Notes: generated from the letters alone by a model not told the origin. Counted from the stretch's first letter, positions 21,781-31,103 are shown. The stretch is DNA of 34,404 bases from Bradyrhizobium sp. STM 3843 (GCF_000239815.1 NZ_CAFK01000070.1:1-34404), one strand, 5' to 3'. Translations and numbers: made by a program.

Positions 21781-23745
21781 ATGGCTCCTCCTGACCCGCC
21801 CCCGCATACCGGTGCCGCGCCGCCGCCGGCGCGCGCTGCCTTGGAGCCGACTCTGGAGCGAGGCACCCTTGCCGGAACTCTTAGGCATTTGTGGCCTTAC
21901 ATCTGGCCGAGCGATCGGGCCGATCTGAAGCGGCGCGTGGGCTGGTCGGTCGTGCTGTTGCTTGCGGCAAAGCTTGCCACGTTGTCGGTCCCGTTCACCT
22001 TCAAGTGGGCGACCGACGCGTTGACCGGCGCTCACACTGCGCCGATTGCGCCCGCGAACTGGATGCTGTGGCTGGTCGCCTCGCCGCTGCTCATGACCGC
22101 GAGCTATGGCGCCGTGCGCATCCTGATGGCGGTGCTGACGCAATGGCGTGACGGTATTTTTGCCCGCGTGGCGATGCACGCGGTGCGCAAGCTCGCGACC
22201 ATCACCTTCGTCCACATGCACGAATTGTCGCTGCGCTTCCATCTGGAGCGCAAGACCGGCGGCCTGACGCGGGTGCTGGAGCGCGGCCGCAACGCCATCG
22301 AGACCATCGTCCGGATGGTCATCCTGCAGCTGATCCCGACCATCGTCGAGGTCTCGCTGCTGAGCGCCGTCCTGCTCTGGCAATTCGATTGGCGCTACGT
22401 GCTCGCGACCCTGGCGATGGTGGCCGCCTATCTGTACTACACCTATATCGCGACCGAATGGCGCATCGAGATCCGGCGCCGGATGAACGATTCCGATACC
22501 GAGGCGAACACCAAGGCCATCGACTCGCTGTTGAACTACGAGACGGTGAAGTATTTCGGCGCCGAGGCCCGCGAGGCCGAGCGCTACGACCGCTCGATGG
22601 AGCGCTACGAGCGCGCGAGCGTGAAGACCTACACGTCGCTCGCCGTCCTCAATGCCGGGCAGGCCATCATTTTCACGCTCGGCCTCACCGCCGCGATGCT
22701 GATGTGCGCCTATGGCGTGCGCGCGGGACACAACACGGTCGGCGATTTCGTGCTGATCAACAGCATGTTCATCCAGCTGTACCAGCCGCTCAACTTCATG
22801 GGCATGGTCTATCGCGAGATCAAGCAGGCGATCATCGACATCGAGATGATGTTCGGGGTGCTGTCGCGCGATCCGGAGGTGAAGGACGTGCCCGGCGCCA
22901 AGCCGCTGGTGGTGACATCAGGCCATATCCGGTTCGAAGATGTGCGTTTCTCTTATGAGCCGGAGCGGCCGATCCTGAAAGGCCTGAGCTTCGAGGTGCC
23001 GGCCGGCAAGACGGTCGCGATCGTCGGCCCGTCCGGTGCCGGCAAATCGACCATCTCCCGGCTGCTGTTCCGGCTCTATGATCTTTCGGGAGGACGTATC
23101 CTGATTGACGGCCAGGATATCCGCCAGGTCACCCAGACCTCGCTGCGGGACAAGATCGGCATGGTGCCGCAGGACACCGTGCTGTTCAACGACACCATTC
23201 GCTACAATATCCGCTACGGCAGGTGGGATGCCACCGATGCCGAGGTTGAAGAGGCGGCGCGGCTGGCGCAGATCGACGGCTTCATCCGGATGGCGCCGAA
23301 GGGCTATCAGACCCAGGTCGGCGAGCGCGGCCTGAAACTCTCGGGCGGCGAGAAGCAGCGGGTTGCGATTGCGCGCACGGTGCTCAAGGCGCCGCCGATC
23401 CTGGTGCTGGACGAGGCCACCTCGGCGCTCGACAGCCATACCGAACACGAGATCCAGGAGGCGCTCGAACGGGTGTCGCGCAATCGGACCTCCCTCGTCA
23501 TCGCGCATCGGCTTTCGACCATCGTCGCGGCCGACGAGATCATCGTGATCGACCAGGGGCGCATCGCCGAGCGGGGCACCCATGGCGAGCTTCTCGCCCA
23601 GGGCGGCCTCTATGCCAGCATGTGGAATCGCCAGCGCGAAGCAGAAGCGGCGCGCGAACGGCTCGCACAAATGGATGACGACAGCGCTGCGCCCGACCTC
23701 CGGCCGCCGGCGCTGGATGACCCGGTCGCAACGGCGGCCGAATAA
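21781..23745 (+). CDS. Atm1/HMT1-type ABC exporter (fused permease and ATPase)
   Basis: This 654-residue half-transporter has about six membrane helices in residues 55-330 and a C-terminal ATPase. The ATPase has Walker A GPSGAGKST (Lys422), signature LSGGEKQRV (520 onward), Walker B ILVLDEAT (Asp544, Glu545) and switch His576 (IAHRLS). The membrane part carries YETVKYFGAEAREAERYD and FVLINSMFIQLYQPLNFMG, typical of the Atm1 subfamily, whose bacterial members export glutathione-linked or heavy-metal conjugates and mitochondrial members serve Fe-S assembly. The dimer sits in the inner membrane. Substrate is inferred by subfamily. ATG 21781 has AGGA eight bases upstream. The psd-pssA pair follows after 86 bp. 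Confidence 0.93.
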   Translation: MAPPDPPPHTGAAPPPARAALEPTLERGTLAGTLRHLWPYIWPSDRADLKRRVGWSVVLLLAAKLATLSVPFTFKWATDALTGAHTAPIAPANWMLWLVASPLLMTASYGAVRILMAVLTQWRDGIFARVAMHAVRKLATITFVHMHELSLRFHLERKTGGLTRVLERGRNAIETIVRMVILQLIPTIVEVSLLSAVLLWQFDWRYVLATLAMVAAYLYYTYIATEWRIEIRRRMNDSDTEANTKAIDSLLNYETVKYFGAEAREAERYDRSMERYERASVKTYTSLAVLNAGQAIIFTLGLTAAMLMCAYGVRAGHNTVGDFVLINSMFIQLYQPLNFMGMVYREIKQAIIDIEMMFGVLSRDPEVKDVPGAKPLVVTSGHIRFEDVRFSYEPERPILKGLSFEVPAGKTVAIVGPSGAGKSTISRLLFRLYDLSGGRILIDGQDIRQVTQTSLRDKIGMVPQDTVLFNDTIRYNIRYGRWDATDAEVEEAARLAQIDGFIRMAPKGYQTQVGERGLKLSGGEKQRVAIARTVLKAPPILVLDEATSALDSHTEHEIQEALERVSRNRTSLVIAHRLSTIVAADEIIVIDQGRIAERGTHGELLAQGGLYASMWNRQREAEAARERLAQMDDDSAAPDLRPPALDDPVATAAE

Positions 23746-23831
23746 TCAGCGGTCTTCCAAATGATTCATTTTGACCTTCTTTGTCTGCATCAATAGGTGC
23801 AGACGGAGGACAACAGCCAGCGAAACAGGCC

Positions 23832-24530
23832 ATGTCGATCAGCAATTCCATTCGTGCCCAGATTCCGCCGATCCATCCCGAAGGCTATCCGTTCATCGGT
23901 GGCTTCGCGCTGGTCAGTCTGATCCTGTTCTGGATCTGGACGCCGCTCGGCTGGATCGCCACCGCGCTCACCGTCTGGTGCGCGCTGTTCTTCCGCGATC
24001 CGATCCGGGTCACGCCGCAGCGCGACGGCCTGGTGGTGTCGCCGGCTGACGGGCGCATCTCGATGATCACGCACGCGCTGCCCCCGGCCGAGCTTGGGCT
24101 CGGCGACCAGCCCTTGCCGCGGATCTCGATCTTCATGAGCGTGTTCAACGTGCACGTGAACCGCAGCCCGGTCGCGGGCCGGATCGACCGCATCGCCTAC
24201 CGCCCCGGCGCCTTCATCAATGCCGAGCTCGACAAGGCGAGCGAGGACAATGAACGCAACTCGCTTCTGATCAGCACCGCGCACGGGCGCATCGGCGTGG
24301 TGCAGATCGCGGGGCTGGTGGCGCGCCGGATCGTCTCCTTCGTCCGCGAGGGTCAGACCATCGGGGCCGGCGAGCGCTTCGGCCTGATCCGCTTCGGCTC
24401 GCGGCTTGACGTCTATCTGCCCGAAGGCACAACCGCCTTGGTGTCGGAAGGCCAGACCGCAATCGCCGGCGAGACCATCCTGGCCGATTTCAATGAGGTG
24501 AACCCCGGGCTCAGCTTCCGGACCGCTTGA
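23832..24530 (+). CDS. psd: phosphatidylserine decarboxylase proenzyme
   Basis: The enzyme makes phosphatidylethanolamine from phosphatidylserine at the inner membrane, using a self-generated pyruvoyl group. The 232-residue length is exactly that of the short rhizobial type. A hydrophobic N-terminal segment (about residues 20-50) anchors it. Conserved pieces are [44 protein letters not shown] and the self-cleavage site RFGSRLD, where Gly189-Ser190 is cut to form the pyruvoyl alpha subunit. ATG 23832 matches the family start; a longer frame reaching 23781 is unneeded. pssA follows after 31 bp, so the two consecutive steps are probably co-expressed. Confidence 0.96.
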   Translation: MSISNSIRAQIPPIHPEGYPFIGGFALVSLILFWIWTPLGWIATALTVWCALFFRDPIRVTPQRDGLVVSPADGRISMITHALPPAELGLGDQPLPRISIFMSVFNVHVNRSPVAGRIDRIAYRPGAFINAELDKASEDNERNSLLISTAHGRIGVVQIAGLVARRIVSFVREGQTIGAGERFGLIRFGSRLDVYLPEGTTALVSEGQTAIAGETILADFNEVNPGLSFRTA

Positions 24531-24561
24531 ACTTATCAGGCATGGGAACGACGCATTAAGA

Positions 24562-25512
24562 ATGAGTTCAACGGGGCAGGGCGGCGATAGCGCCGAGAAG
24601 ACCCAGGGTTTATATGACGGTGTCATGATGACCTTCGATCCGAATTCGCCTGAAATGCGCCGCCGCCGGTTTCGGCCGATCCCGGTGCGGATGCTCGTGC
24701 CCAACATGATCACGCTGCTCGCGATCTGCGCGGGCCTCACGGCAATCCGGCTGTCGACAGAAGGGCGGATGGAGCTGGCGGTGGCCGCGATCGTCTTTGC
24801 GGCTGCGCTCGACGGCATCGATGGCCGGGTGGCGCGCCTGATCAAGGGACAGTCGAAATTCGGCGCCGAGCTCGACAGCCTCGCCGACTTCGTCAATTTC
24901 GGCGTGGCGCCCGGACTGATGCTGTATTTCTGGCAGCTCAACGAGCTGCGCGACAGCGGCTGGATTGCCGCCATGGTTTTTGCAATCAGCATGAGCCTGC
25001 GGCTGGCGCGTTTCAACGCCACCTTGGACGATCCGAACAAGCCGCCATTCGCAGCGAATTTCTTTACCGGCGTGCCGGCGCCGGCGGGCGCGATCACGGT
25101 GTTGCTCCCGATCTATCTCGCTTTCCTCGGGATACCAAAGCCGCCGGCGCCCCTGACCGCCGTCTACACGCTGCTGGTTGCGTTCCTGATGGTGTCGCGG
25201 CTGCCGGTGTTCTCGGGCAAAACCATCCGGATGAGGGTGCCGCCCGAATTCGTGCTGGTGGTCTTTGTTGCGGTGGTGTTCTTCGTGGCGCTGCTGGTGG
25301 TCTATCCCTGGCAGATCTTGGCGGCGGGCTCGATCCTCTATCTGCTGAGCCTGCCTTTGGGCTGGCGGTCCTATCGCAACCACGCGGCTCGGCATTCGGC
25401 GGCGGTCGGCGCTGCCGCAGCGGCGAGCCCGGCGGCAGTCCCTGCCGCGACCTTCCAGGCTCCGGTCGGACGCGCTGCCGAGGACGAGCATCCACCGGAG
25501 CGGCTGCACTGA
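24562..25512 (+). CDS. pssA: CDP-diacylglycerol-serine O-phosphatidyltransferase
   Basis: The enzyme makes phosphatidylserine from CDP-diacylglycerol and serine; Psd then decarboxylates it. The 316-residue integral membrane protein has the CDP-alcohol phosphotransferase motif in DGIDGRVARLIKGQ followed by SKFGAELDSLADFVNFGVAP, with all the catalytic Asp residues. About eight hydrophobic segments are present (for example VAAIVFAAAL, FVLVVFVAVVFFVALLVV). The C-terminal tail is Ala-rich and unconserved. It is the membrane (type II) enzyme, unlike the soluble E. coli type. The start is ATG 24562; another Met at codon 22 (24625) could also serve. A strong hairpin follows directly after the stop. 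Confidence 0.95.
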   Translation: MSSTGQGGDSAEKTQGLYDGVMMTFDPNSPEMRRRRFRPIPVRMLVPNMITLLAICAGLTAIRLSTEGRMELAVAAIVFAAALDGIDGRVARLIKGQSKFGAELDSLADFVNFGVAPGLMLYFWQLNELRDSGWIAAMVFAISMSLRLARFNATLDDPNKPPFAANFFTGVPAPAGAITVLLPIYLAFLGIPKPPAPLTAVYTLLVAFLMVSRLPVFSGKTIRMRVPPEFVLVVFVAVVFFVALLVVYPWQILAAGSILYLLSLPLGWRSYRNHAARHSAAVGAAAAASPAAVPAATFQAPVGRAAEDEHPPERLH

Positions 25513-25517
25513 TGTTG

Positions 25518-25537
25518 GGGGGCGCTTATGCGCCCCC
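25518..25537 (+). terminator. GC-rich hairpin after pssA
   Basis: GGGGGCGC (25518-25525) and GCGCCCCC (25530-25537) form a perfect 8-bp stem with a TTAT loop, six bases after the pssA stop. There is no real T-tract, so it may act with Rho or protect the transcript end of psd-pssA. Confidence 0.6.
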
Positions 25538-25621
25538 GTCACTTTGCCCTCGCACTGGCGTCGTCTATACCGGCTCCAAGGGCGGCCTCGAATGGTCGTC
25601 CGCCAGCCCGGAGAAACGCCC

Positions 25622-26338
25622 GTGACCAGTCCTGCCGCCCCGCTCGATCCTTCCATTCTCGAATCGCTGGCGCGCTACGACACGCCGACGATCTGCAACG
25701 CAATGGAGGTCATCGCCCCCGAGCGGCGGCTGATCGGCTTCACCACCAAGCCGCTGGTCTGCCCGTTTCCCCAGCTGCCGCCGATGGTCGGTTATGCCCG
25801 CACCGTGACGATCCGCTCGGTGTTGAAATCAAGTCTGCCGGCGGACGAACAGGCCAAGCGCCGCATCGACTACTATGAATATGTCGGCACCGGCTTCGGC
25901 CCGCGCATCAGCGTGATCCAGGACATCGACGGGCCGGACGTCGGCTATGGCGCGTTCTGGGGCGAGGTGCAGAGCAACGTCCACAAGGCGCTCGGGTGCC
26001 TCGGCGTCATCACCGATGGCTCGATCCGCGACGTGCCGCAATGGGCGCCGGGCTTCCAGGCCCTGGCCGGCTCGATCGGGCCGTCGCATGCCTGGGTCCA
26101 CGCCGAGAGCTTCGGCGGGGAGGTCCGCGTCGCCGGCATGACCGTGCGCTCCGACGATCTGATGCATGCCGATAGCCACGGCGCGATCGTGATCCCCTAC
26201 GAGCTTGCGGAAAAACTTCCCGAGGCCGCCGAACTGTGCGGCCGCCGCGAGCAGCCGATCCTTGAGATCGCGCGCTCCAAGGACTTCTCGCTGGAGAAGC
26301 TCAAGGACGCGCTGAGGCGCTCGGCGGAAATCCACTAA
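25622..26338 (+). CDS. RraA family protein (HMG/CHA aldolase-like fold)
   Basis: The 238-residue protein has the RraA/aldolase fold. The signature is GVITDGSIRDVPQW (128-141) with the metal- and pyruvate-binding Asp132, Arg136 and Asp137 positions, preceded by the N-terminal LARYDTPTICNAMEVI. In this family some members are 4-hydroxy-4-methyl-2-oxoglutarate aldolases and others regulators of RNase E; the extra length and the insert around DYYEYVGTGFGP do not settle which. The GTG at 25622 has CGGAGAA just upstream, which I prefer to the open frame reaching 25544. It is probably a separate transcript, lying 110 bp after pssA with a hairpin between. Confidence 0.85.
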   Translation: MTSPAAPLDPSILESLARYDTPTICNAMEVIAPERRLIGFTTKPLVCPFPQLPPMVGYARTVTIRSVLKSSLPADEQAKRRIDYYEYVGTGFGPRISVIQDIDGPDVGYGAFWGEVQSNVHKALGCLGVITDGSIRDVPQWAPGFQALAGSIGPSHAWVHAESFGGEVRVAGMTVRSDDLMHADSHGAIVIPYELAEKLPEAAELCGRREQPILEIARSKDFSLEKLKDALRRSAEIH

Positions 26339-26367
26339 CCGCGACGAAGCGCTGATTGTGAGACGGA

Positions 26368-26425
26368 GGCCGCGGCATGGTCCGCGGCCCGCGCCGGCGG
26401 TGGCCCGGCACCAGGCCGGGTGCCG
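26368..26425 (+). terminator. hairpins after the RraA-like gene
   Basis: GGCCGCGG (26368-26375) pairs with CCGCGGCC (26382-26389), a perfect 8-bp stem. A second element follows in which CGGCACC (26406-26412) pairs with GGTGCCG (26419-26425), or CCCGGC (26404-26409) with GCCGGG (26415-26420); these two exclude each other. No T-tract is present. Confidence 0.5.
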
Positions 26426-26522
26426 ATGGTTAACCGGCAGTCGGATTTCGAGAGAATTTTAGCGATCGCGCTTTACCTGAAAGCTAGGCGTCCTCGCTAT
26501 GGCATGTCGTCAGGGTGATGAC

Positions 26523-28712
26523 ATGCTCGGATCTGCTGCGAAATCGAGATTGATGGGACGGCTGGACGCGGCCGTCGAACGCGTCATGCGGCTGGCCGGC
26601 CGCTTCGGCAGTGCCTTGTTCGGGCTTGCGGCGATTGGCCTGGTCTGGACCGGCATCCTCGCCAACATCGCGGAAGATCATGCGCGCACCCAGGGATCTG
26701 CGCTGCGCAGCGGCGCCAACCTGACGCGGGCCTTCGAAGAGCAGATCATCCGCTCCATTCGCGCGGCCGACCAGACCTTGCTCTATGTCCGGGATTCCTA
26801 TGCGCGGGATCCGCAGAATTTCGACATGTCGCTCTGGGTCAAGAACAGCCAGTTCCTGACCGATTTCTCGTTTCAGGTCGTCGTGATCGGCGCTGACGGC
26901 ATCATGTTGGCCAGCAACATCGATCCGACGATGAAGGGCCTCGATCTGCATGACCGCGAGCATTTCCGCGTGCATGCCGAGGGCACCGACGACGTCCTGT
27001 TCATCAGCAAGCCGATCTTCGGGCGTGTCTCGAACAAATGGTCGATCCAACTCACGCGCCGCATCAACCTTCCGAATGGGGCGTTCGGTGGCGTGGTCGT
27101 GGTCTCGCTCGATCCGGAATATCTCACCAGCCTCTACCGTTCGGTGGAGATCGGCCAGAAGGGCATCGTGACGCTGGTCGGTCTGGACGGCATCGTGCGC
27201 GCCCGTGGCGGGTATGGGCCGAACGCCGTCGGCGCATCTCTGGTCGGAAATCCCGTCTTCAACGGTCTGCTGCGTCAGCAGAGCGGCTCCTATGCCGGAC
27301 GCAGCCAGATCGACGGCATCCCGCGGATCTACAGCTATCGCAGGGTCCGAGACTATCCGCTGGGCGTGATCGTCGGCCAGGCCTCCGACGAGGTGTTTGC
27401 CGCATTCGCCGCCGATCGCGACCGCGACCTCGTGACTGGCGCGCTGTTGACGATGATCATCGCCATCATCACGATCCTCATCGTCCGTTACCAGACGGGA
27501 CTGGCGAAGTCGCGCGATGCGGCGGAAGCCGGCACGCGGGCCCGCTCCGAGTTTCTGGCGATGATGAGCCACGAGATCCGGACCCCGATGAACGGTGTGA
27601 TCGGGCTCGCCGACCTGTTGCTCTCGGCCGAGCTCGCGCCAGACCAGCGCAAGATCGCGACGACGTTGCGCGAGTCGGCGGACTATCTTCTGCAGCTGCT
27701 CAACGACGTGCTCGACTTCTCGAAGCTCGATGCGGACAGGCTCGAGATCGAGCACATCGAATTCGAGCTGCGCCGCTCCGTCACCACCACGGCCGATCTG
27801 TTGATGTCGCGCGCGCGGGAAAAAGGCCTGCAGCTCGTCACCAGCATTGCGTCCGATGTGCCTGATGTCGTGATCGGCGATCCCGCACGGCTTCGCCAGG
27901 TGCTGTTCAACCTGGTCGGCAACGCGATCAAGTTCACGGAGAGCGGCAGCGTCAGCGTGGACGTGCGTGCCGAGCCGGCGGGCGGCGGACATGCTGATTT
28001 CATCATCTCGGTCAAGGATACCGGGGTGGGCATTCCCACTGAGGCGATCGGGCAATTGTTCAAGCAATTCTCCCAGGTCGACAACTCCATCTCGCGCCGG
28101 TTCGGCGGCACCGGGCTCGGACTTGCGATCTGCAAGCGTCTGGTCACCTGCATGGGCGGCGAGATTTCCGTCCAGAGCAAGGTCGGCCAAGGCAGCACAT
28201 TCACGTTTTCCGTCCGCGTGCAGCTGCGGCCGGCCGATGAAGCGGCCCCGCTCGATCCGGCTCCTGCCGCGACGAACGAGCCTGCCGCGGTCGCCGCCAG
28301 CGCCGCGCTTGCGCCGCTCAACATCCTCATTGCCGAGGACAACCTGACCAATCAGTTCGTGATCAAGAAGCTGCTCGACAAGCTCGGCCACAATTATGAG
28401 ATCGTCGAGAATGGCGTCCAGGCGGTCGCGGCCGTCCAGAAGCAGAGCTACGACCTGATCCTGATGGACATGATGATGCCCGAGATGGACGGGCTGACCG
28501 CGACACGAATGATCCGCCAGCTGCCGGCGCCCGCCCGCGATCTGTACATCATCGCCTTGACCGCGAATGCGGCCAGCCAGGATCAGCTGGCCTGTACGGA
28601 GGCGGGAATGAACGACTTCGTGACCAAGCCGGTCACGCGTGATCGGTTGAGCGCTGCGCTGCTTCGCTCGACCGCGGCCCAACAACGGAAACAAGAAAGG
28701 CTGGTGGCATGA
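26523..28712 (+). CDS. membrane hybrid sensor histidine kinase with receiver domain
   Basis: The 729-residue protein senses an unknown periplasmic signal. Layout: membrane helix about 28-50, a PDC/Cache-like extracytoplasmic sensor (about 51-300), second helix about 303-322, HisKA with the phosphorylated His350 in [12 protein letters not shown], HATPase with Asn467 (N box), DTGVGIP (499-505) and GGTGLGLAI (528-536), an Ala/Pro linker, and a receiver (about 599-715) with the phosphoacceptor Asp649 in [13 protein letters not shown]. There is no internal Hpt domain; the next gene encodes one and overlaps by four bases. ATG 26523 has AGGGTGA upstream; ATG 26499 is an in-frame alternative. motAB follows, so a role in motility or chemotactic control is possible but unproven. 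Confidence 0.93.
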   Translation: MLGSAAKSRLMGRLDAAVERVMRLAGRFGSALFGLAAIGLVWTGILANIAEDHARTQGSALRSGANLTRAFEEQIIRSIRAADQTLLYVRDSYARDPQNFDMSLWVKNSQFLTDFSFQVVVIGADGIMLASNIDPTMKGLDLHDREHFRVHAEGTDDVLFISKPIFGRVSNKWSIQLTRRINLPNGAFGGVVVVSLDPEYLTSLYRSVEIGQKGIVTLVGLDGIVRARGGYGPNAVGASLVGNPVFNGLLRQQSGSYAGRSQIDGIPRIYSYRRVRDYPLGVIVGQASDEVFAAFAADRDRDLVTGALLTMIIAIITILIVRYQTGLAKSRDAAEAGTRARSEFLAMMSHEIRTPMNGVIGLADLLLSAELAPDQRKIATTLRESADYLLQLLNDVLDFSKLDADRLEIEHIEFELRRSVTTTADLLMSRAREKGLQLVTSIASDVPDVVIGDPARLRQVLFNLVGNAIKFTESGSVSVDVRAEPAGGGHADFIISVKDTGVGIPTEAIGQLFKQFSQVDNSISRRFGGTGLGLAICKRLVTCMGGEISVQSKVGQGSTFTFSVRVQLRPADEAAPLDPAPAATNEPAAVAASAALAPLNILIAEDNLTNQFVIKKLLDKLGHNYEIVENGVQAVAAVQKQSYDLILMDMMMPEMDGLTATRMIRQLPAPARDLYIIALTANAASQDQLACTEAGMNDFVTKPVTRDRLSAALLRSTAAQQRKQERLVA

Positions 28713-29065
28713 GCGACGGCGTGCAGATCGATCAGGCGGTCTATCAGGTGCTTTGCTCGGAGCTCGGCGACGAAGATGCCGCTGAAGTCCTGCGCACCTT
28801 TCTCTCCGATACGTCCGGCAAGTTTGCGGGTCTCGAGGGCAAAATCGGGAACCCTGCGGAGATGACGCGCGAGGCGCATTCGATCAAGAGCTCGGCTGCG
28901 ACGTTCGGCTTCCTGACCCTGTCGGAGCTCGCCCGGGCGCTCGAGTTTGGTGCGGCGAGCCTGGAGCAGGCGGAGATAGTGCTGCTCGTGCAGAGGATGC
29001 GGCAAGCCTTTGCCGAAACGCGCCATTTTGCCGAGACGCGGCTGCTGAGCAGCGCAGCCGCCTGA
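28709..29065 (+). CDS. stand-alone Hpt phosphotransfer protein
   Basis: The 118-residue protein is a histidine phosphotransfer domain. The phosphorylatable residue is His57 in the conserved [11 protein letters not shown], preceded by a helical region ([15 protein letters not shown]) and followed by helices to the end ([16 protein letters not shown]). It should take phosphate from the receiver Asp of the adjacent hybrid kinase and pass it to a separate response regulator. No response regulator with an output domain is encoded in this window, so the final target must lie elsewhere. ATG 28709 overlaps the kinase stop (ATGA), indicating coupled synthesis. Confidence 0.93.
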   Translation: MSDGVQIDQAVYQVLCSELGDEDAAEVLRTFLSDTSGKFAGLEGKIGNPAEMTREAHSIKSSAATFGFLTLSELARALEFGAASLEQAEIVLLVQRMRQAFAETRHFAETRLLSSAAA

Positions 29066-29124
29066 GCGGGCGATGCTGCGGTCAGTGCTTTCGTATTTAC
29101 CGTTTGTTATGCCTACCAAAATCG

Positions 29125-29139
29125 GTAACCCGTCCTTAA
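29125..29139 (+). promoter_or_regulatory. CtrA-like site upstream of motA (GTAA-N7-TTAA)
   Basis: GTAACCCGTCCTTAA differs by one base from the alphaproteobacterial CtrA consensus TTAA-N7-TTAA and lies 82 bp before the motA ATG. CtrA controls motility genes in many relatives. The left half also overlaps an inverted repeat TTACCG (29097-29102) / CGGTAA (29123-29128). Confidence 0.35.
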
Positions 29140-29220
29140 TGGCGCATACGTAGGGTTTCGCTCACGCGGTTCCGCACGACCGCGTCCAGCATGGTGCGCG
29201 TACGCGGGTGGAGTAAGCTC

Positions 29221-29994
29221 ATGGATATTATGACGGGCGCGGGGCTCGTGGCGGGCATGATCGTCATCGCGACGATGATGCTGCTTGGCGGCGATCTTGG
29301 GATGTTCGTCAGCGAGCACGCCGTCATCATCATCTTCGGCGGCTCGTTCTCGGCCACCATGATCCGCTTCCCCCTCAACGCAATCGTCCATGGCGTTCCG
29401 CTCGGCATCAAATACGCTTTCACCATGAGCCGGCTCTCTGCGCGCGAGCTGGTGGACGAGCTGGCCCGCATCGCCGAGATCGCCCGCAAGCAGGGCCCGG
29501 TCGGGCTGGAAAAGGTGGAGACCGACGAGCCGTTCCTGGCCAAGGGCATCCGTTACGTCGCCGACGGCTACGACCTCGAATTCATCCGCGACAATCTCGA
29601 GCGCGATCGCGACAATTTCCTGATGCATCTGGACGAAGGCAGCAAGATCTATCGCGCGGTCGGCGACTGTGCGCCGGCCTTCGGCATGGTGGGCACCCTG
29701 ATCGGCATGGTGCAGATGTTCGCCAACATGACCGATCCGTCCAAGCTCGGTCCCTTCATGGCCACCGCGTTGCTCGCCACCCTTTACGGGGCGCTGGTGG
29801 CGAACCTGTTCTGTCTGCCGATCGCCGACAAGCTGCACGGCAAGCTGCTCGACGAGGAGACCAACCGCACCCTGATCATCGACGGCATCCTGATGATCCG
29901 GGACTCCAAGAGCCCGGCGCTGGTGCGGGAAATGCTGCTGGCCTACCTGCCGGAGAAGCATCGTCATGCGGAAGGCGAGCCGGTGCCGGCCTAA
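29221..29994 (+). CDS. motA: flagellar motor stator protein MotA (MotA/TolQ/ExbB family)
   Basis: The 257-residue inner-membrane protein forms the ion channel of the flagellar stator with MotB. Four membrane segments are visible: about 6-22 (GAGLVAGMIVIATMMLL), 31-48 (HAVIIIFGGSFSATMIRF), about 150-172 (APAFGMVGTLIGMVQMF) and 180-205 (ALLATLYGALVANLFCLPI). Between helices 2 and 3 lies the long cytoplasmic loop with charged residues. The N-terminus, MDIMTGAGLVAG and LGGDLGMFV, resembles PomA-type stators, which in some bacteria use sodium; the ion used here is not certain. I chose ATG 29221, after GGTGGAG; the open frame reaches 29191. motB follows 37 bp downstream. Confidence 0.94.
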   Translation: MDIMTGAGLVAGMIVIATMMLLGGDLGMFVSEHAVIIIFGGSFSATMIRFPLNAIVHGVPLGIKYAFTMSRLSARELVDELARIAEIARKQGPVGLEKVETDEPFLAKGIRYVADGYDLEFIRDNLERDRDNFLMHLDEGSKIYRAVGDCAPAFGMVGTLIGMVQMFANMTDPSKLGPFMATALLATLYGALVANLFCLPIADKLHGKLLDEETNRTLIIDGILMIRDSKSPALVREMLLAYLPEKHRHAEGEPVPA

Positions 29995-30031
29995 GTCGGC
30001 CACAGGCGCTGCAATCCGGGGGGCTTGAAGG

Positions 30032-30862
30032 ATGGCGAAGAAAAAGCGCGGCGATGCACATGGCGGCGGTCACGGCTGGTTCGTGACCTTCGCCGACCTG
30101 ATGGGACTTCTGGTCAGCTTCTTCGTGATGCTGGTCGCCTTTTCCACCATGGACAACGCCAAGCTGAAGATCGTCGCAGGCTCCATGCGCGACGCCTTCG
30201 GCGTGCAGACCGAATCGCGCTACTCCGGCATCGTGGAATCCGACGGCCTGCCGACCCGCCCGCGCCTGAAGAACGCCGCGCATATTTCGCCCGAGGAAAC
30301 CTCGCGTGAACCGAGCCCCGAGCAGGAAGAGCGCAGTTTCACCAACGGCGCGAAGCTCAAGGTCGACCGTCAGTTCGCGCTTGCCGCGGCATCCTTGCGT
30401 CAGGCCCTGCAGGACATGCCGGAGATGACGGAAATCTCCAAGCACATCATGTTCGAGGAGACCAAGCAGGGATTGAACCTGGAGATCGTCGACCAGGACG
30501 GCCGCTCGATGTTCGCCGACGGCTCCAAAGTTCCCTATGAGCGCACCCGCCGCCTGATCGAGAAGCTCGCCGCTCCGCTGAAGGCGACGCCGCTGCGCGT
30601 CCAGATCACCGGCCACACCGCGGCCGGGTTCGTGCCTGACCGTAGCGATTACGGCGCGTTCGATCTGTCTGCCGACCGGGCCAACGCGGTTCGCCAGATC
30701 CTGGAGCGGGAAGGATTCCCAGCCAGCCACATTTTCGCGGTGTCCGGCAAGGCCGACACCCAGCCCCTGTTCCCGGACGATCCCTCGCTGGCGGCCAACC
30801 GCCGGGTCACCATCACCCTGATGCGCGAGGACCCCCCGCTGCCGCCGGACTTGAAGCCTTGA
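30032..30862 (+). CDS. motB: flagellar motor protein MotB
   Basis: The 276-residue partner of MotA anchors the stator to peptidoglycan. It has one membrane helix (about 18-40, TFADLMGLLVSFFVMLVAFS) with the essential ion-binding Asp22, equivalent to Asp32 of E. coli MotB. A charged linker and plug region follow (roughly 45-120). The C-terminal OmpA-like peptidoglycan-binding domain covers about 150-270, with VQITGHTA, LSADRANAVRQIL and ANRRVTITLM. The basic N-terminus MAKKKRGDAHGGGHGW orients it with the N-terminus inside. ATG 30032 fits family starts. It ends the motAB unit; a hairpin follows 31 bp later. Confidence 0.95.
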   Translation: MAKKKRGDAHGGGHGWFVTFADLMGLLVSFFVMLVAFSTMDNAKLKIVAGSMRDAFGVQTESRYSGIVESDGLPTRPRLKNAAHISPEETSREPSPEQEERSFTNGAKLKVDRQFALAAASLRQALQDMPEMTEISKHIMFEETKQGLNLEIVDQDGRSMFADGSKVPYERTRRLIEKLAAPLKATPLRVQITGHTAAGFVPDRSDYGAFDLSADRANAVRQILEREGFPASHIFAVSGKADTQPLFPDDPSLAANRRVTITLMREDPPLPPDLKP

Positions 30863-30892
30863 CCAGGCTGTCCTAGTTACTGGCCGAGCAAC

Positions 30893-30914
30893 CGCGACGG
30901 AAAGGCCCGTCGCG
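30893..30914 (+). terminator. hairpin after motB
   Basis: CGCGACGG (30893-30900) pairs perfectly with CCGTCGCG (30907-30914) around AAAGGC. No T-tract follows. It lies 31 bp after the motB stop and is a likely transcript end or stabiliser. Confidence 0.55.
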
Positions 30915-31029
30915 CGTCGGTTGGCGAGCCGCTGACGGCAGGTTGGAAGGCGCGCAGCAGGGAAATCGGTACCATAGATCGAAAGTTTATGCGTTTTTGC
31001 ATGGCCCTGGCCAAATTTAGGGCTAGGCT

Positions 31030-31080
31030 ATGCAGCAGGCGCAGGGCTATAAGCCCCGCGCATTGCAAATGGTGCCGTGA
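31030..31080 (+). CDS. 16-residue upstream ORF in the kup leader
   Basis: An ATG at 31030 begins [16 protein letters not shown] and stops at TGA 31078-31080. A weak AGGG lies eight bases upstream. The stop overlaps a GTG at 31077 (GTGA) that is in frame with kup, and the ORF contains the leader hairpin at 31039-31061. This layout resembles a regulatory or coupling leader ORF, but at 16 codons chance cannot be excluded. Confidence 0.35.
   Translation: MQQAQGYKPRALQMVP
31039..31061 (+). promoter_or_regulatory. hairpin in the kup leader
   Basis: GCGC-A-GGGCT (31039-31048) pairs with AGCCC-C-GCGC (31052-31061): nine pairs, one A-C mismatch and a three-base ATA loop. It lies 42 bp before the kup ATG at 31104 and inside the 16-codon upstream ORF. 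Confidence 0.6.
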
Positions 31081-31103
31081 AGCATTTTGAGGCCCCAGTT
31101 CTC

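Noticed and set aside
21535..22731. A 398-codon minus-strand frame opposite the ABC exporter
   Set aside because: It is antisense to clear transporter domains and would also cover the divergent intergenic region; no family features.
24610..25656. A 348-codon minus-strand frame opposite pssA
   Set aside because: Antisense to the CDP-alcohol phosphotransferase motif and charged-residue biased; a shadow frame.
26484..28694. A 736-codon open frame on the minus strand opposite the hybrid kinase
   Set aside because: It mirrors the kinase codon pattern; high GC leaves the antisense frame free of stops. Its composition is His/Arg/Asp-rich without any recognisable domain.
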